A stretch of 64,000 nt of DNA from assembly GCA_947396885.1 (NCBI GenBank), contig OX377202.1, forward strand, positions 23,746,001-23,810,000, given 5' to 3'. Numbering within the stretch: the first letter of the stretch is position 1; each line of letters starts with the position of its first letter. The notes below the pieces were generated by a model. That model was not told where the DNA came from, searched no databases, and saw nothing but the letters and a program-made list of their open reading frames with translations. Shown one piece after another: positions 1 through 11,400 of this stretch. Source of the stretch: Heligmosomoides polygyrus polygyrus. Lineage: Eukaryota; Nematoda; Chromadorea; Rhabditida; Heligmosomidae. The position numbers and the translations under genes are program-made.

Positions 1-2690
1 TTATTTACTGGTTGACATTTAATTATTTTTTATTACCCACTGTGAAGGAAGCAGCCATCCATTTCCTTTACGAGACCAAAGGGCAATAACAGCGGTATAA
101 TGGCAACGAAGCACGCTTTGCTTCCCTAAGAATTCGTGCACCGAGAAGAGAGAAACACCTTGGGTAGGCAGAGCTAGATTGTTATAGGTCTTTCTCTATA
201 GGTTGCTATCTTTCCTTATGTTACAGCGAAGCTTCCAGGTGGTAAAAGAATGATTATCATGGGCGGAGAAATGACACAAAGGCGATCTGGTGCAGAAAGA
301 GCGCACTGGAGTCTCATGAATGGCATTCAGTTTGTGTTCTAGCTCCGTTGAAGAGAAACGGACCCACGTTGGAATCTAATCTGACAAGACACTACGACTT
401 TTACAGTGTTAGAGCGAAAATGGGGATGGCTCACTTTCATAGGAAACGGAGTATGACTGGCTCTTGTACTCCATAGCCATTGCTCCTCCTCTCTTCTTCA
501 ACGTCTTTACTGGCAGAAAGCAGGAGCTTTCTAGGCCCCTGAAAGTTCTACCTCCCTACCGCAGCCCCTTCGGCTCTAATCGTTCCCTTGTTGTAACTGG
601 GGTAGAAATACAAAACGAAGATTCCCCCGTAGTAGACTGAAGGTAAAAATATCTGTGTACAGGCATAATCCTAATCACTTGCGATTCACGTGAATGGCCA
701 CAGCACGCTCGAGTGACCTATTGAGCGCTGTGGGTGATTGTCCGAGAGGCACCCCAGTGGTTTAAAACTGAATGCAACTAAGGGACATTTTATTTAACGA
801 ATTTACCGAATTTACCTTTTTAACGCGAAATTTTTTCGTTAAAAAGTGGTCGTTAAAAATTTACCGAAAAAATTTAGCGCACACCCCTGGTGCCCATCGC
901 CTTCCCCACCACTCTCTGCTAATCGAAAGTTTAGGGACTTGTACTCCCACTCCGGAGATCGAAAGCAGGTTTCGCCCAAACGTCGTCTAGAGGGCTAATT
1001 GAGGTGCTGATCGCAAATCTAGTAAACGTTTTCGCGTGATCGCGTGATTCCACATTTTCATGAGTGATCAAGTTTATCAGTTTGAGTACATAGAATCGCT
1101 TTCTTCACCTACATATGTGATCAGACTTGCTTTCCAGTCTTCGACTTTGAGATGGAAAGTAGTGCACGAAAAATGGATAATTTAGAAAAAGAAATGACAG
1201 ATTCGTGGCAGCAGCCTAAATAATTTCCTAAGGCGAGGAAAGGACGAAATCAGTGGTAATGACAACCCCATCCTTACTCACGAACACACACTATGAAATA
1301 TCGTAAGCGACCAAATTGTCGAAATTGGATACCATGTTCGTGTTCAGCATCCAAAATAACAGTACAGGCGATGTTTGGGCGAAAAAATCGACCTCCACTC
1401 CACTTTTGGAGTCACAATAGTACAACGCGGCCGGTCAATCTGCACCTTATCTCGCACATACTCACCGTCGCCTATTGTGGTCGACGGTAACACCGAACAC
1501 GTTTGCCAGCTTCGTGATCAGAACCTCAGTAAACCCTCAGGACAACATTTGTACGAAATTTTATTATCTACTTACGAAGTCATGGGGATTAATACAAGTA
1601 CCTACGTTTGCAAAGCCCCCCCCCCCCCCCCTGTCAGTGCGGGAGAGTGGCCGAGGAAGAATAGGCTGCAAGAAGACCAATAGAATAAGTTAATCATATA
1701 TGTAAATTTTAATACTCAAACAGTTTTAAATTCAATGTCTAAACAACGAAGTAGAATTAGAAATAACCTGGTGTATACATGAACTCTAAATCACTCTGTA
1801 CTATAACAAACACAAATGGAAAGCAAGCAACAACTAAAACAAGTAATAACTAAAACAATGGTAACAACAACACTAACATGTCTTGTTTCGCCTCTGCCTT
1901 CATACAAAACATGTTTATAATTAGTCACCCCGAGGCTCGTCAGTGAATAAGGTGACTAATTAATTTGGTTGTTAGTACTGTATTTGGTGTTATATGCAAA
2001 TGCTACGAATACTACGGAGTACAATACCACGAAGTGGGTCAAAAATGATGCATTTTATAAGAGATGCTAAAATTAGTAAAATTTACAAGAGAAACGTTCT
2101 CTATAGGAACCCGAAGACTGATCAGCACATCCCAGAGATGGACTGAAGCAACACATTTCGATCATGTTCGTAAATATGGTTAAAATGAGAATATGTTCTA
2201 CATTTACCTAAACGCACAGCAATCCGTAAACAACTCTCCTAGGTTCGAACCTGGACCTCTCCCCGCTATCCACGCCCCGACTGCAGTGAATGATTCATTT
2301 GACCTAATAAATTGTCAGATTTCTGACATCTAACTATAATTAAAGCTCTATAGCATCTGCATGTTAATTTCTGAGTATTTCAAGGCCATTCAAGGCGTCA
2401 CTTTCGCCTTATCAGCCAGCACTGAAGTGGTACAGTTTTTTGTAATTTTTGACCTACTCAGATGCCCGCAGGACATTTGAAGACCACTACGGTGCTTCTT
2501 AGACACACCCTTATAACAAGCAATAGGTCATTTTGGAAATCTCCAAGGTAAGTTCATTAACTTCTCTTGTCAGATTACGTACACACAACGGCGCACTTTG
2601 AGCGACGCGCGAAACTCAAACATCGTTTTTTATCATAAGGTCAGACTCCCCTGGTTTTCGAAGAAGAGTGCCACTAACTTGTTAAGAGAT
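1..2690. other. No gene recognised; intergenic or intronic DNA
   Basis: Open frames here are short and match no family I recognise. A run of 14-15 C lies near 1617-1631. A motif near 2241 (TAGGTTCGAACCT) resembles a tRNA B box but is just a short palindrome. The stretch could be intron of the RPA1 gene or intergenic DNA; the sequence alone does not decide. Confidence 0.5.
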
Positions 2691-2695
2691 TAATA

Positions 2696-2960
2696 AAGAA
2701 TATTCGAATATTCGACTATTCGAATATTCGATATTCGAAGCCTTCGAATATTCGAATAAACGAATATTCGAATATTGGCCACTTCGAATATTCGAATAAA
2801 CGAATAATTCGATTATTGGACTTTCTCGAATATTCGAATAATCGAATAATTCGAATATTGGACTTCCTCGAATATTCGAATAATCGAATAATTCGAATAT
2901 TGGACTTTTTTCGAATAGTCGAATATTCGAATATTCGAAATTCGACTATTCGAAATTCGA
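2696..2960. repeat. AT-rich TTCGAATA satellite-like array
   Basis: About 265 bp built almost wholly from the self-complementary words ATTCGAAT and TTCGAATA, with short non-repeat interruptions such as TGGACTT at roughly regular spacing (near 2818, 2868 and 2901). Each word is palindromic, so the array can form many alternative hairpins. It is an imperfect tandem array, not a simple microsatellite, and has no coding potential. Confidence 0.85.
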
Positions 2961-3097
2961 AAAGGACAAAGGTATAACCGGCACCCGGATCAAGAACCGT
3001 GATTCGGCGTGGCAGCTCCCCCTACTGCGCTACTACACACCCATTGATCTCATTGGTGGTGAGGAAACATATTGCGAGATCGAGATTTCCTGGAGGT

Positions 3098-3254
3098 CGG
3101 ATTCATCAACAACTTACATAACTTTAACAGAGAATTCACAGCGGAAAACTCAGATAACGTGGCTTATCGCTCACTATATTCGCTTGATAAGCCGCGCTGT
3201 CAGGCTGTAATTTTCTCTGTTAAATTGCTGTAAGTCATTGATGAATGCGGCCCT
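3098..3254. repeat. Fold-back MITE, family F1, copy 1
   Basis: The left arm (GATTCATCAACAACTTACAT...) is the approximate reverse complement of the right arm (...GTAAGTCATTGATGAATGC), and the centre contains GCTTATCGCTCACTATATTCGCTTGATAAGC. Copies of the same palindrome occur at 22021-22194, 29720-30224 and 44680-44845. There is no coding capacity, so this is a non-autonomous fold-back element. The transposase family that moves it is unknown. Confidence 0.8.
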
Positions 3255-3916
3255 GGGAAGGTGTGTGTAGTGCAGGTCCATCGCCTACTTGTATTTGCTT
3301 TAAGAATCATGAACAAATCCTGGATCTCAGCATTGCTTGGGCCTTTGAGAGCACGTTCATAGTCTACGACGGTAGCAACAGTAGCGACTATTCGCAACAG
3401 TTTTTGATGAGCGGTTGCATGATATTAATCCATTTTGTCCTGCTCAAGGACGACAACCGTCCACGTCGCTCCTGTTGCGGACTCAGGCCACTGGCCCTTC
3501 CTTTGATACTCCACGCATTCCATGTGTAATGGACAATAGCTCAATAGACTTGTATATTGGGGAACAAAAGCAGCTGGTTGGAGAACAACAGAGGGTGATA
3601 CCTTCAACTGTAGCGCTATTTGGAGTGAAACACTTCGCTCATGGGTTCAAGCTCGAGACGGATGCTGCGCGTGAGCGAGAGGTGCTGCAGGAGCTGTAGC
3701 AGTGAATAAGGGGCGAAAGGAGCGTGGGTAGGTCAGCCAGAGGCAGCCGCTGGCCTCGCGCGTATTGTTAATCCACCACTGATTTCGTAACCATCGAAAC
3801 TTTCAGTCCTTGTGGGGTCATTAGGTTCCTGCTAGACTTGTCCGGAACAGAGGAGACATCAGCTAGTCCTATGATTAGCTGTTGAGGGTCATTGTTTGTG
3901 TCAGGTGTGTACCCAC
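3255..3916. other. No gene recognised between MITE and SINE
   Basis: Short overlapping open frames exist on both strands, for example around 3245-3700. None resembles a known domain and none has convincing splice signals. I see no repeat that recurs elsewhere in the window. Confidence 0.4.
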
Positions 3917-4202
3917 ATGGGCGCGTGCAGCGCAGTCGGTGGAGGTGCCGGCTGTCGCGTGCACCCGATACCAGGTTCTTGGTTCGGATTTCCCGCCCAG
4001 GCCAACCAAGCCTTCCATCCCTCCGGGGTTGGTGAATTCGTACCAGACTTGTCTGGGAAGGATAAAGCGCTGACTTGTTCATCGGCTGGCCACCGCAGGT
4101 TTAGCCAAATACGCATTCATGTCGCCTCCACGACATCCCGTAGAAGTTGATGGTGTGGCACATTCGAAAGGGATTCGGTAACGCCGTTCTTTATCCTTTA
4201 TG
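3917..4202 (+). mobile_element. tRNA-derived SINE, family S1, near full-length copy
   Basis: Begins with an RNA polymerase III A-box-like stretch (GCGCAGTCGGTGG near 3930), followed about 50 bp later by a B-box-like GGTTCGGATTTCC (3981). The conserved body contains CATCGGCTGGCCACCGCA. The tail ends in CTTTATCCTTTAT. The same roughly 285-bp unit recurs more than 20 times in both orientations here. A box, B box, an unrelated body and a simple-repeat tail are the hallmarks of a tRNA-derived SINE. No target-site duplication was found by eye. Confidence 0.75.
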
Positions 4203-5065
4203 CATGTATCCAGATTACCTTCATGGTATACTTTTGAAGGATAGTAGAATGTGTGGGGCATTCTGAGAAATGATTAGCACCAATGTTTCTCTTTCCACTG
4301 TGGTAGAGAGTAGTTTCGGCTAAAAGCGAACGATAAAGGCGGTGTTAATTGGTTACCCTTTTAGATGCGAGGTGCACTCTAGTTATCTAGGGGCACTTTA
4401 AATGCATGGCATGGCCAATACAGTGAGCGCGTGTGAACGGCCTCTGGGCAAGTCATCGTTTCACTGTTTACAAGCCCGTCTGGTACCATTTAGTCGACCC
4501 GGAGGGAAATAAGGCAACACTCATTTGCGGGTGAAAGGAGTCGAGAACTGATTCGAGATGGCAGGCGAGGTCGAGCCTCTCCCGACTGCACCACACGCCA
4601 AGTAGATGCATTAGGCCACTGGAGGAAGCCTCTGAGCGCAGTTCTGTGTGATCAGTTTTTCATGTCCATCTTTCATACGTCGCAATGATCCATGCCTATC
4701 ACTTAAAGATTGAGCACGTCAAGATTCCCGTCTTTAGTTCCTTCAGTTTGATCCCTATCCGTGGTTAGCATCCAATTTATCACGTCCAATGTTCCGCTGC
4801 TGTTCTGAAATATTGTCCTTTTGGTCATTCGACCTCTTGAACATTTGATTTTCGAACACAAAGCTGTGGGGTGCAGACCGACATTTCACACTAAGTTCGA
4901 GCGCGGACTGCACTTTGCTTCGAACCGGTCGGCTGGAAATTTGTGTGATTTTTCGAAAATTTTCATGAGAACGATGTTTTCACTTTCTTGCAAATGCTTC
5001 TTATTATAGACTCAGAATATGCGTTTGCAGATTTGTTTTCGATACTGTAAGTGCTGTAGGGGCAT
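4203..5065. other. No gene recognised
   Basis: Unique-looking DNA between two SINE copies. Only small open frames of 60-90 codons are present, with no recognisable domain. Confidence 0.4.
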
Positions 5066-5340
5066 TTTAGCGCAGCCAGAAGAGGCGCCATCTGTCGCAT
5101 GCTGTCGAGTCGAGGTTCGTGGTTCGGGTCTCGTCCAGGCCATCCAGGGATTCTATTCCTCCGGGGTCGGCAAATTGCTGGCGATCTTCTCTGAGGAATA
5201 TAGAGCATAGCTTTGTCCACTGAATGATCACCACAAATCATTATATAGGCAACATACTCATTCTATTTGCCTCCGCAGTATCCCGTAGAAATAGAATACG
5301 TGGCGCATTCCTGTGAGGTATTGACTAATGGCGTCGTTAC
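5066..5340 (+). mobile_element. SINE family S1, diverged full-length copy
   Basis: A box TAGCGCAGCCAG near 5068, B box GGTTCGGGTCTCG near 5119, then the family body including CCTCCGCAGTATCCCGTAGAAATAG and a 3' end in GCGTCGTTAC. It is more diverged than the copy at 3917 but collinear with it. Confidence 0.7.
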
Positions 5341-6167
5341 TACTTGTACAAGGATATTTTTTTACGTTGGGATTGAATTCCCGAAGGAGTGCTTGGCCCA
5401 TTCTGATCGTAGATTTTACCACTGACTTAAGCGTTCAGTTTCTCCGCCTTCCATAGTTGTCATCGAAACGGTTTCGTTGACACTCAGGCAACCTTACTGT
5501 GGCCTTCCAAAGAGAACGTATCCTCTGGGGTAGTTGCTAACGATCCAGGATGCCATTAGTTGATAGTGGAGCCGTCAGAAATTGCAATTCTGGAACGGAT
5601 AACGCTTATGCCGATGGGTTTCACTACAATTGTCAAACGTCTAGATACGTTTTGTAGGAAAGAGTGGTTCATGTGATAGTGGCCGAGAAATGAGGCGAAG
5701 AGAGCTCGTCGCGCAACGAATTTCAACGGCCGGGGAGGGTTGACCAGACGATCTGAGACGACTTGCGGCAGAAGCAGCCGCTGCGCAGCGGACCTGCTGC
5801 AGCCGAAGGCAATTCATCAGCCGGCCGTCTTTGGTCGTCGTCCGTCGGCACTAAATTACCTGTTGGCGTGTTGATAATGGATGGCGGTTGTTGTGGTAGG
5901 TGTGTAGGCGTAGACGATCAGACGGCAACAGATCTTGGCTTTGTATTGTGCTGGTGTATTATTATACCGGTGTTATTGTAAAAGTCAGTGGCAGTCTACC
6001 AACAAAGACGAGTTCTTGTGTCTGCCAGACTGGTTCCATAGGAATATTTGAGCAATACAGTAGGACTGATTTTTGAAGTTTTGAGGTGTCCTGCAGGGAG
6101 TGTGCTGCGTATTCTACTTCTACGTGGTATTGAATAAGGACATACGTCGATTGCGTATTGGCGCCTC
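5341..6167. other. No gene recognised
   Basis: A 72-codon open frame at 5763-5981 has low-complexity composition and no recognisable domain. Nothing else stands out. Confidence 0.4.
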
Positions 6168-6537
6168 CAAGCATTCCATTTATACAAGATGTCGTGGAGT
6201 CGATTTGAGTGCGTATTTGGTTTACGCTATGATTTGCGGCGGCCAGCAAATGCTCGAGTCAGTTCACACATCGATGTTTTGTTGCGTTCAAAACTCTAGC
6301 GTCAGGCGGGACTTGAACCCGCGCTTCCTGCTGACCGGGCGTGAATGCTCTACGCCATTACACCACCTTAAAGAAACTGAATCGGCTCAAGTTGGTGTTT
6401 TACTCTTCCCAGACAACTCTTGTTCCATTTCATCGATCCCGGAGGGGTGGAAGGTTGGTTGGTCTAGGCGAGAAATCCGAACCAAGAACCTGTAATCGGG
6501 CGCACGCGATCGCTGGCGTCTCTTCCAACTGCGTTAT
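6168..6537 (-). mobile_element. SINE family S1, interrupted by a tRNA-like insertion
   Basis: The minus strand carries the S1 head (6400-6537, B box seen as the complement GAAATCCGAACCAAGAACC) and the S1 body (6168-6255, AAGATGTCGTGGAGTCGATTTGAG...). About 140 bp of unrelated sequence at roughly 6256-6395 separates them and contains a tRNA-like T arm (see the next entry). The break falls where other copies are continuous, which indicates a later insertion. Confidence 0.65.
6300..6366 (-). other. tRNA-like segment (pseudo-tRNA or head of another SINE)
   Basis: Read on the minus strand it has a perfect T arm, GCGGG-TTCAAGT-CCCGC, containing a canonical B box, preceded by a D-arm-like TAATGGCGTAGAGCA. 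The seven bases after the T arm (CTGACGC) find no partner at the 5' side, and no proper anticodon stem forms. It is therefore not an intact tRNA gene. It may be a decayed tRNA or the promoter head of a second short element. Confidence 0.45.
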
Positions 6538-6994
6538 CATGTGTATATTAACTCTGATAAGAGTTCCCAATTAATTGCAAATGTAACAGTTTTGTGTATT
6601 TTAACTAACTCAAGGAGATGCGTGCCCGCACGTAGCCAAAAATTGGTCGAAACCTTCACAACTATTTGATTAGGCGGGCATACGACTGCCGCCCCCAAGG
6701 AGACAATGCAGGGTTCTTATTTATCCATTTAAAGATGCCATTTAATGTTACACTCCTAAATTATCCGTTAAAAAAACTGAAGCCAAAAGGTGCCTACGAC
6801 AGTGCGGCGTATGCCGGCCGGGCTTTGCTTGAGCTTAACCATTGGGAATTGCTGGCAAACTATATCCTTGGAGACTGTTCGTCCAGGTTTCCTGTCCTAC
6901 TATATATAATCGGCTAATGTCACGTGGCGGCTCATCGTCCAAGTTTACGAGATATTCAAGGGGCAACCCGTCAGGGTATGAATGGGGATCGAGT
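6538..6994. other. No gene recognised
   Basis: Unique-looking DNA leading into the minisatellite. Short open frames only. Confidence 0.4.
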
Positions 6995-7345
6995 GCAGAG
7001 CGTAGGGATTCAAGAGGCGTACCCTAGACGTCGTTCAGCGTGCGTAGGGATTCAGAAGACGTGCTGAAGATGTCGTCTAATGTGCGTAGGGATTCAGGAG
7101 GCGTGCCCTAGACGTCGTTCAGCGTGCGTAGGGATTCAGAAGACGTACTGAAGTCGTCCAACTTGCGCAGAGATTCAAAAGACGTGCTGACGACGTCGTC
7201 TAACGTGCGTAGGTATTCAGAAGACCTTCACTAGACGTCGTGAGTCAAGATTGAAAAGACCTGGCTAGACATCGTTCAACGTACGGAGGGATTCAGAAGA
7301 CGCGCTGAAGACGTCGTCCAACTTGCGTAGGGATTCCGAGTAAGG
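6995..7345 (+). repeat. 42-bp minisatellite, locus 1
   Basis: The word CGTAGGGATTCA or a close variant starts at 7001, 7043, 7085 and 7127, exactly 42 bp apart, then at about 7166 and 7208 and further degenerate copies to about 7340. Two unit types alternate (GAGGCGTGCCCTAGACGTCGTTC and GAAGACGTGCTGAAGATGTCGTC), giving an 84-bp higher-order period at the start. The reverse complement of the same unit recurs at 26220-26330 and 29766-30010. Confidence 0.85.
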
Positions 7346-7894
7346 GCTACCAATAGGAGAGAACCAACAAAGGGTGACCATTAGAGGAGGGAGCGTGAAT
7401 AAGGTGGGGGACCAGCATTTTCCCTCAACATCGTTCAGTGTGTGTCGGATTTCTGAAGACGGCTTACAGAAGTCGTGGCACGTGTTCGGAGTGCAGGAGT
7501 GTCATAGACGTGCTTGGCTCTCACTCCATTTCTTTGCCAGCACATAAGAAAAGTATTTTGGGAGGGGGGAGGAGTAGAGAGAGTGACCATGGGATTTGGA
7601 GGAGTATTATTACCATCGGACAGTAAGCGGTGTCGACCAATACTGATTAATTTTAATTGTGATTGATTACTACTACTATTATTACTGATTAAGCACCGGA
7701 TTGGGACTCTCATTACCTGTTTCTCGACACGCAGAGAACGAGCGCTTCGGAGAATAAATCGCGTGCTTGTGATGCAGTGTGGATGGGCTTCATATGCGCA
7801 GTGAAATTTCTGCCCTACCATATCCCACTGCACTAATCTATATAGTAAAACCAGTTTTTTCCTGTAAGAAGGCGTAAAGAAGAAAGGAGGAAGA
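7346..7894. other. No gene recognised
   Basis: A 157-codon minus-strand open frame (7435-7908) crosses this stretch but shows no recognisable domain and biased, repeat-like composition. I treat it as chance. Confidence 0.4.
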
Positions 7895-7996
7895 TTGGGT
7901 TGTTCCATTCTCGAGGTTTAGCGGCGAAGCCCCCAACCAGATGGGATGGGGTTGTTCTATTCTCGGGGTTTGGGTGCGAGGCCCCCAACCAGACGT
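7895..7996. repeat. Tandem duplication of about 50 bp
   Basis: GGGTTGTTCCATTCTCGAGG...GCCCCCAACCAGA is followed directly by GGGTTGTTCTATTCTCGGGG...GCCCCCAACCAGA. Two copies differ at a handful of positions. Function unknown. Confidence 0.75.
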
Positions 7997-8323
7997 TTGG
8001 CGGCCACTAGACCTCTGAACGTCAGGTTGTTGAAAAAAGCTTCAAAGATCTGCCTCTCCATCTGTTGCCCTGTTTGTAGTTGGGGATCGTTCACTTGTTT
8101 ACAGCAGGCTGCCATTGGGATTATTACAGTTCTCTGCTCCACGGAGGTGGAGGCTGGCTTCGAAATCATTGGGAGTGGCACAAGCTTTCGATATGACTGT
8201 ATAGTGCTCGGCGATTTCCTGAGCACATTGAAGTAGCGACATTTAAAGGAGGAATAATGGTTTCGCAAAAAGCCTTTGGTTAGACCAAGTGCTCCGTACG
8301 CAGCTTGTATCGCTGTGTTGCAG

Positions 8324-8446
8324 AACGAATTCCAAGAGGAGAACGAGGACAGCGAGAAGGAAGAGAAGAGTGAAGACGAGGATGACGATGAGAAGAAGGA
8401 AGCTGCTCAGCAGGAAAGGAAACGAAGTGCCGACGAACGGATAAAG
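8324..8446 (+). CDS. rpoa-1: RPA1 exon: acidic linker
   Basis: Acceptor GTGTTGCAG ends at 8323; donor AAAG|GTTAGC at 8447. The exon holds 41 codons, phase 0 in and out. Residues are mostly E, D and K, with stretches such as EENEDSEKEEKSEDEDDDEK. This matches the charged, poorly conserved linker that precedes the last conserved block of RPA1. An upstream in-frame ATG-less reading exists, but the acceptor makes an internal exon more likely than a first exon. Confidence 0.8.
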
Positions 8447-11400
8447 GTTAGCCAGTCTAAGAATTTACATCAGTTTCCTAGTGGCCTTTTGTAGACGAGT
8501 TCTGATTCCCTTGTTTTATTTGAAAACGAGTGGCGTTGTCTTTCAGTTCGTCATATCGCAGTCGAATCTGATCGTTGACTACAAATTCGACGTGAATTCG
8601 GAGCGCTGGTGTGAGGTCGTGTTCCAGCTACCACTTGGAAACAAGAGCAAGCTCGATCTATCTACCATCGTCGAGAAGTGAGTGGTTCTTGCGCCGCAGA
8701 AGTTATCACTGTTTGCTGGACAAATTAGGCGTTTGGAGGCTGTGCTGTAGAGGTGTATGAGTGTTTTGTTGCAGGGAAGTGGAGAAGTTCATCGTTCATC
8801 AAACTCCTGGCATTGAGCGCTGCATCGAAACGGAAGAACTCGTCAACGATCGACCGACGAAGTACCTACAGACCCAGGGCATCAACCTCGAGGTATCTAT
8901 CGAGCTGCTTTACAGTGACTGGCCATGAATAATGGTGGATATATAGAAAGGGCTGCTTAGATCCATTTGAGCTTCATGTGGTACTCAGTGAATCCTTCTG
9001 GGGCGCTTCACGCCCCGCACTTCTGGACGCTGCTTGAGCTCTTTCGCAGCCTGAAGAATGGCTACCCGGTAGCAAGATGGTGTATCAACACTGTTTCATG
9101 TCTGACACACATTCCTGACACCAGTGCAGAATACTGGTCTAAGGTTGCGTTGCCCTTACGAGGAATCGAGCTCACCAGGAGAGGGTCTCAGCTGTATGTC
9201 TGAGCTGTAGAAGTGAACGTACCACATCGAGAATCTCCATTCTTCTTGAGGGATAAAGAATGAAGGACGACGTTATTCAATCCCTTCTGGGATGCGCCAC
9301 GCATTCTATTTCTAGGATGTCATGAAGGCAGTTTGAATGCGAATTTAGCCTACACAGTGGACATACTCAGGGTTTCGCTCTTCCCTACACGAGTGCGTTG
9401 TCAACACACCGACGCCTAAGGGATGGAAAAATCAGTTGACCTGGCCGGGAAGTCTGAAGCAGCAATCCGTGGACATACGGCGTATTCTCTGACTTCGTTG
9501 TCTTGCGCTTTATCCACTCTTCAATTTGTACAGAATTACGGCTCAATAGATAGCAGTGGGATCAGTTCCTTAACCTTTCTGCATTTTCCGGCATATTCGA
9601 TGTGTGGAAGGTATTATCTTGTGCAACTGCGGGATTCCATAGTACGCTTTCATGGTTCTAACTCGGTAGGTTTAAAACCTTTGGAAAAACGGGGCATAAA
9701 TTTCAGCTATTTTAAGGGCGAAGGTTCTCGATGTGGTGTATTCACAGTTCAGACGTACGCCTGAGGCTCCTTCCTTGGTAAGAGTCAACCTTTTCAGGAC
9801 ACGATGAAGATGGCTTTGCTTAAGCCCCTGCTGAAATAATCGGAATAAACTATCCTGGTCAGCAGAATAGCAATATCACATCATATTGAATTCAAAAGCA
9901 CAAGTGGCGAGCTCTAATTCTGTGTCACATGACGCCTTCTCATGTAAACTCGTCTTATTCTGGCCCATTAGGAAACGTCGCTTGCTTCAGTTTTTTGTTT
10001 GGCCCAACTAAGGTCTGTTTCCTGTTGGGGTTGAACTGGGTGGCACAGGTGCCTGACAAGGGTCTGTCTGTGGGCTGGCTCCAGCACTGTTATTCTTGTG
10101 AAGGGATGAAGCAAACTAGGAGAGTTTGCCTTATTCTAGAGCATTTGGTAATAGCTCTAGAATAAGGCAACCTAACGTTGTTCTTCCTTCGTGGTTTCGG
10201 TGAAATAGTGCTGGCTAGGAACCACAAAACACGCACCTGTCCGTCGACAGACACACCAAGTCGTTGTTTAAGTCAAATCAACGGTAAGATGAAGGGTAAA
10301 GGACGGCGTTAATCAACCGCTTTTGAGGCATGCCAGTGCCATGCATTCTACTTTCTACAGAATGTCGTCGGCATTTTGAACACTTATTTGACCCATAGAG
10401 TTACTTGCGATGGGTAATTGCACTAGGTACCCAGATCTTGACCGTTTTTAGCTCCTTGTCTTTTCACCATTTAGGTGAAAATGTATCAAATTCTTTCCAT
10501 AAGGAAGTCGCAGTTTTCCTTTATAGTCTTTCCAGGAAGCTAGTTCAACGGTAGGTCGGAATGGCCCAAGTGTTGTATATGGGCAGAATCGCCTGTGTCT
10601 GGGAAACAACAAAATGTGGTATCTCGACCCCAGTGCAGCGATGGCGAGCGAGCGATGGTGGCGCAGTAGGTAGAGGGGCGGCGTAATTCCCATAATCGCT
10701 GTTTCCAGCCAACTTGCGCTCGCCCTCCGCATGCAGCTCTAGGGCTAATGCCGCCAACGGCCCAACTTCTGTTGTCCCTAACTCTGCGCAGAGTTGTATT
10801 GGGGTCGAGATATTTGTATTCTGTTGTTTTCCAGAGAGAGGCCATTCTGCCCATTACAACACTTAGGCCATTCCGACTTACCGTTGAGATAGCTTCCTGG
10901 TTATGAGAGCTCACCTGTGATTCTTACTACTGCGTCTAGTGCCACAAAGGTAATATCTGAGTAGGACCTATATGGTGGCCCTTTATGTCTGGGAAGAAGG
11001 GAACGCCATCTTCACCACTATCTGGCTCGCTACTGCGCGTGGTGCTGCTTTGTAGGTCAAATAGGCGTTAGAAATGTCTCCGAGAGATCATCAACAAGTG
11101 CATTGCATGGCTTGTCCTGGACGGGTTAGCTATCAGCAGTAGAAGCCGGATTCGCCATATCTTGGTTTTTGTTCCTATGCTAGGCTGAGCTTCTTGAGGA
11201 GGTGGTAGCCCATTGTTGTCAAGTCTGCTAGGGTGGAACGCGCCGCTGGCGGGTGTCAACTTCGCGAACAGGGAAAGCCTTGTTCGCATTGTATGCGCAA
11301 CTGCCTGCTACATCTGTCGTACCGTAATTACGGCTAATTGCGTTGATGTCAATGTGTATGGTGTAGTGGTGCTTTTCTGCTGTCGAGTTACACTGGCAGA

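Noticed and set aside
7435..7908. 157-codon open frame on the minus strand
   Set aside because: It overlaps the decayed end of the minisatellite region and shows no domain, splice context or homologue I recognise.
7957..8268. Protein-like 103-codon minus-strand frame just upstream of the first visible RPA1 exon
   Set aside because: It is on the opposite strand to RPA1, has no known domain and overlaps the 50-bp tandem duplication at its end.
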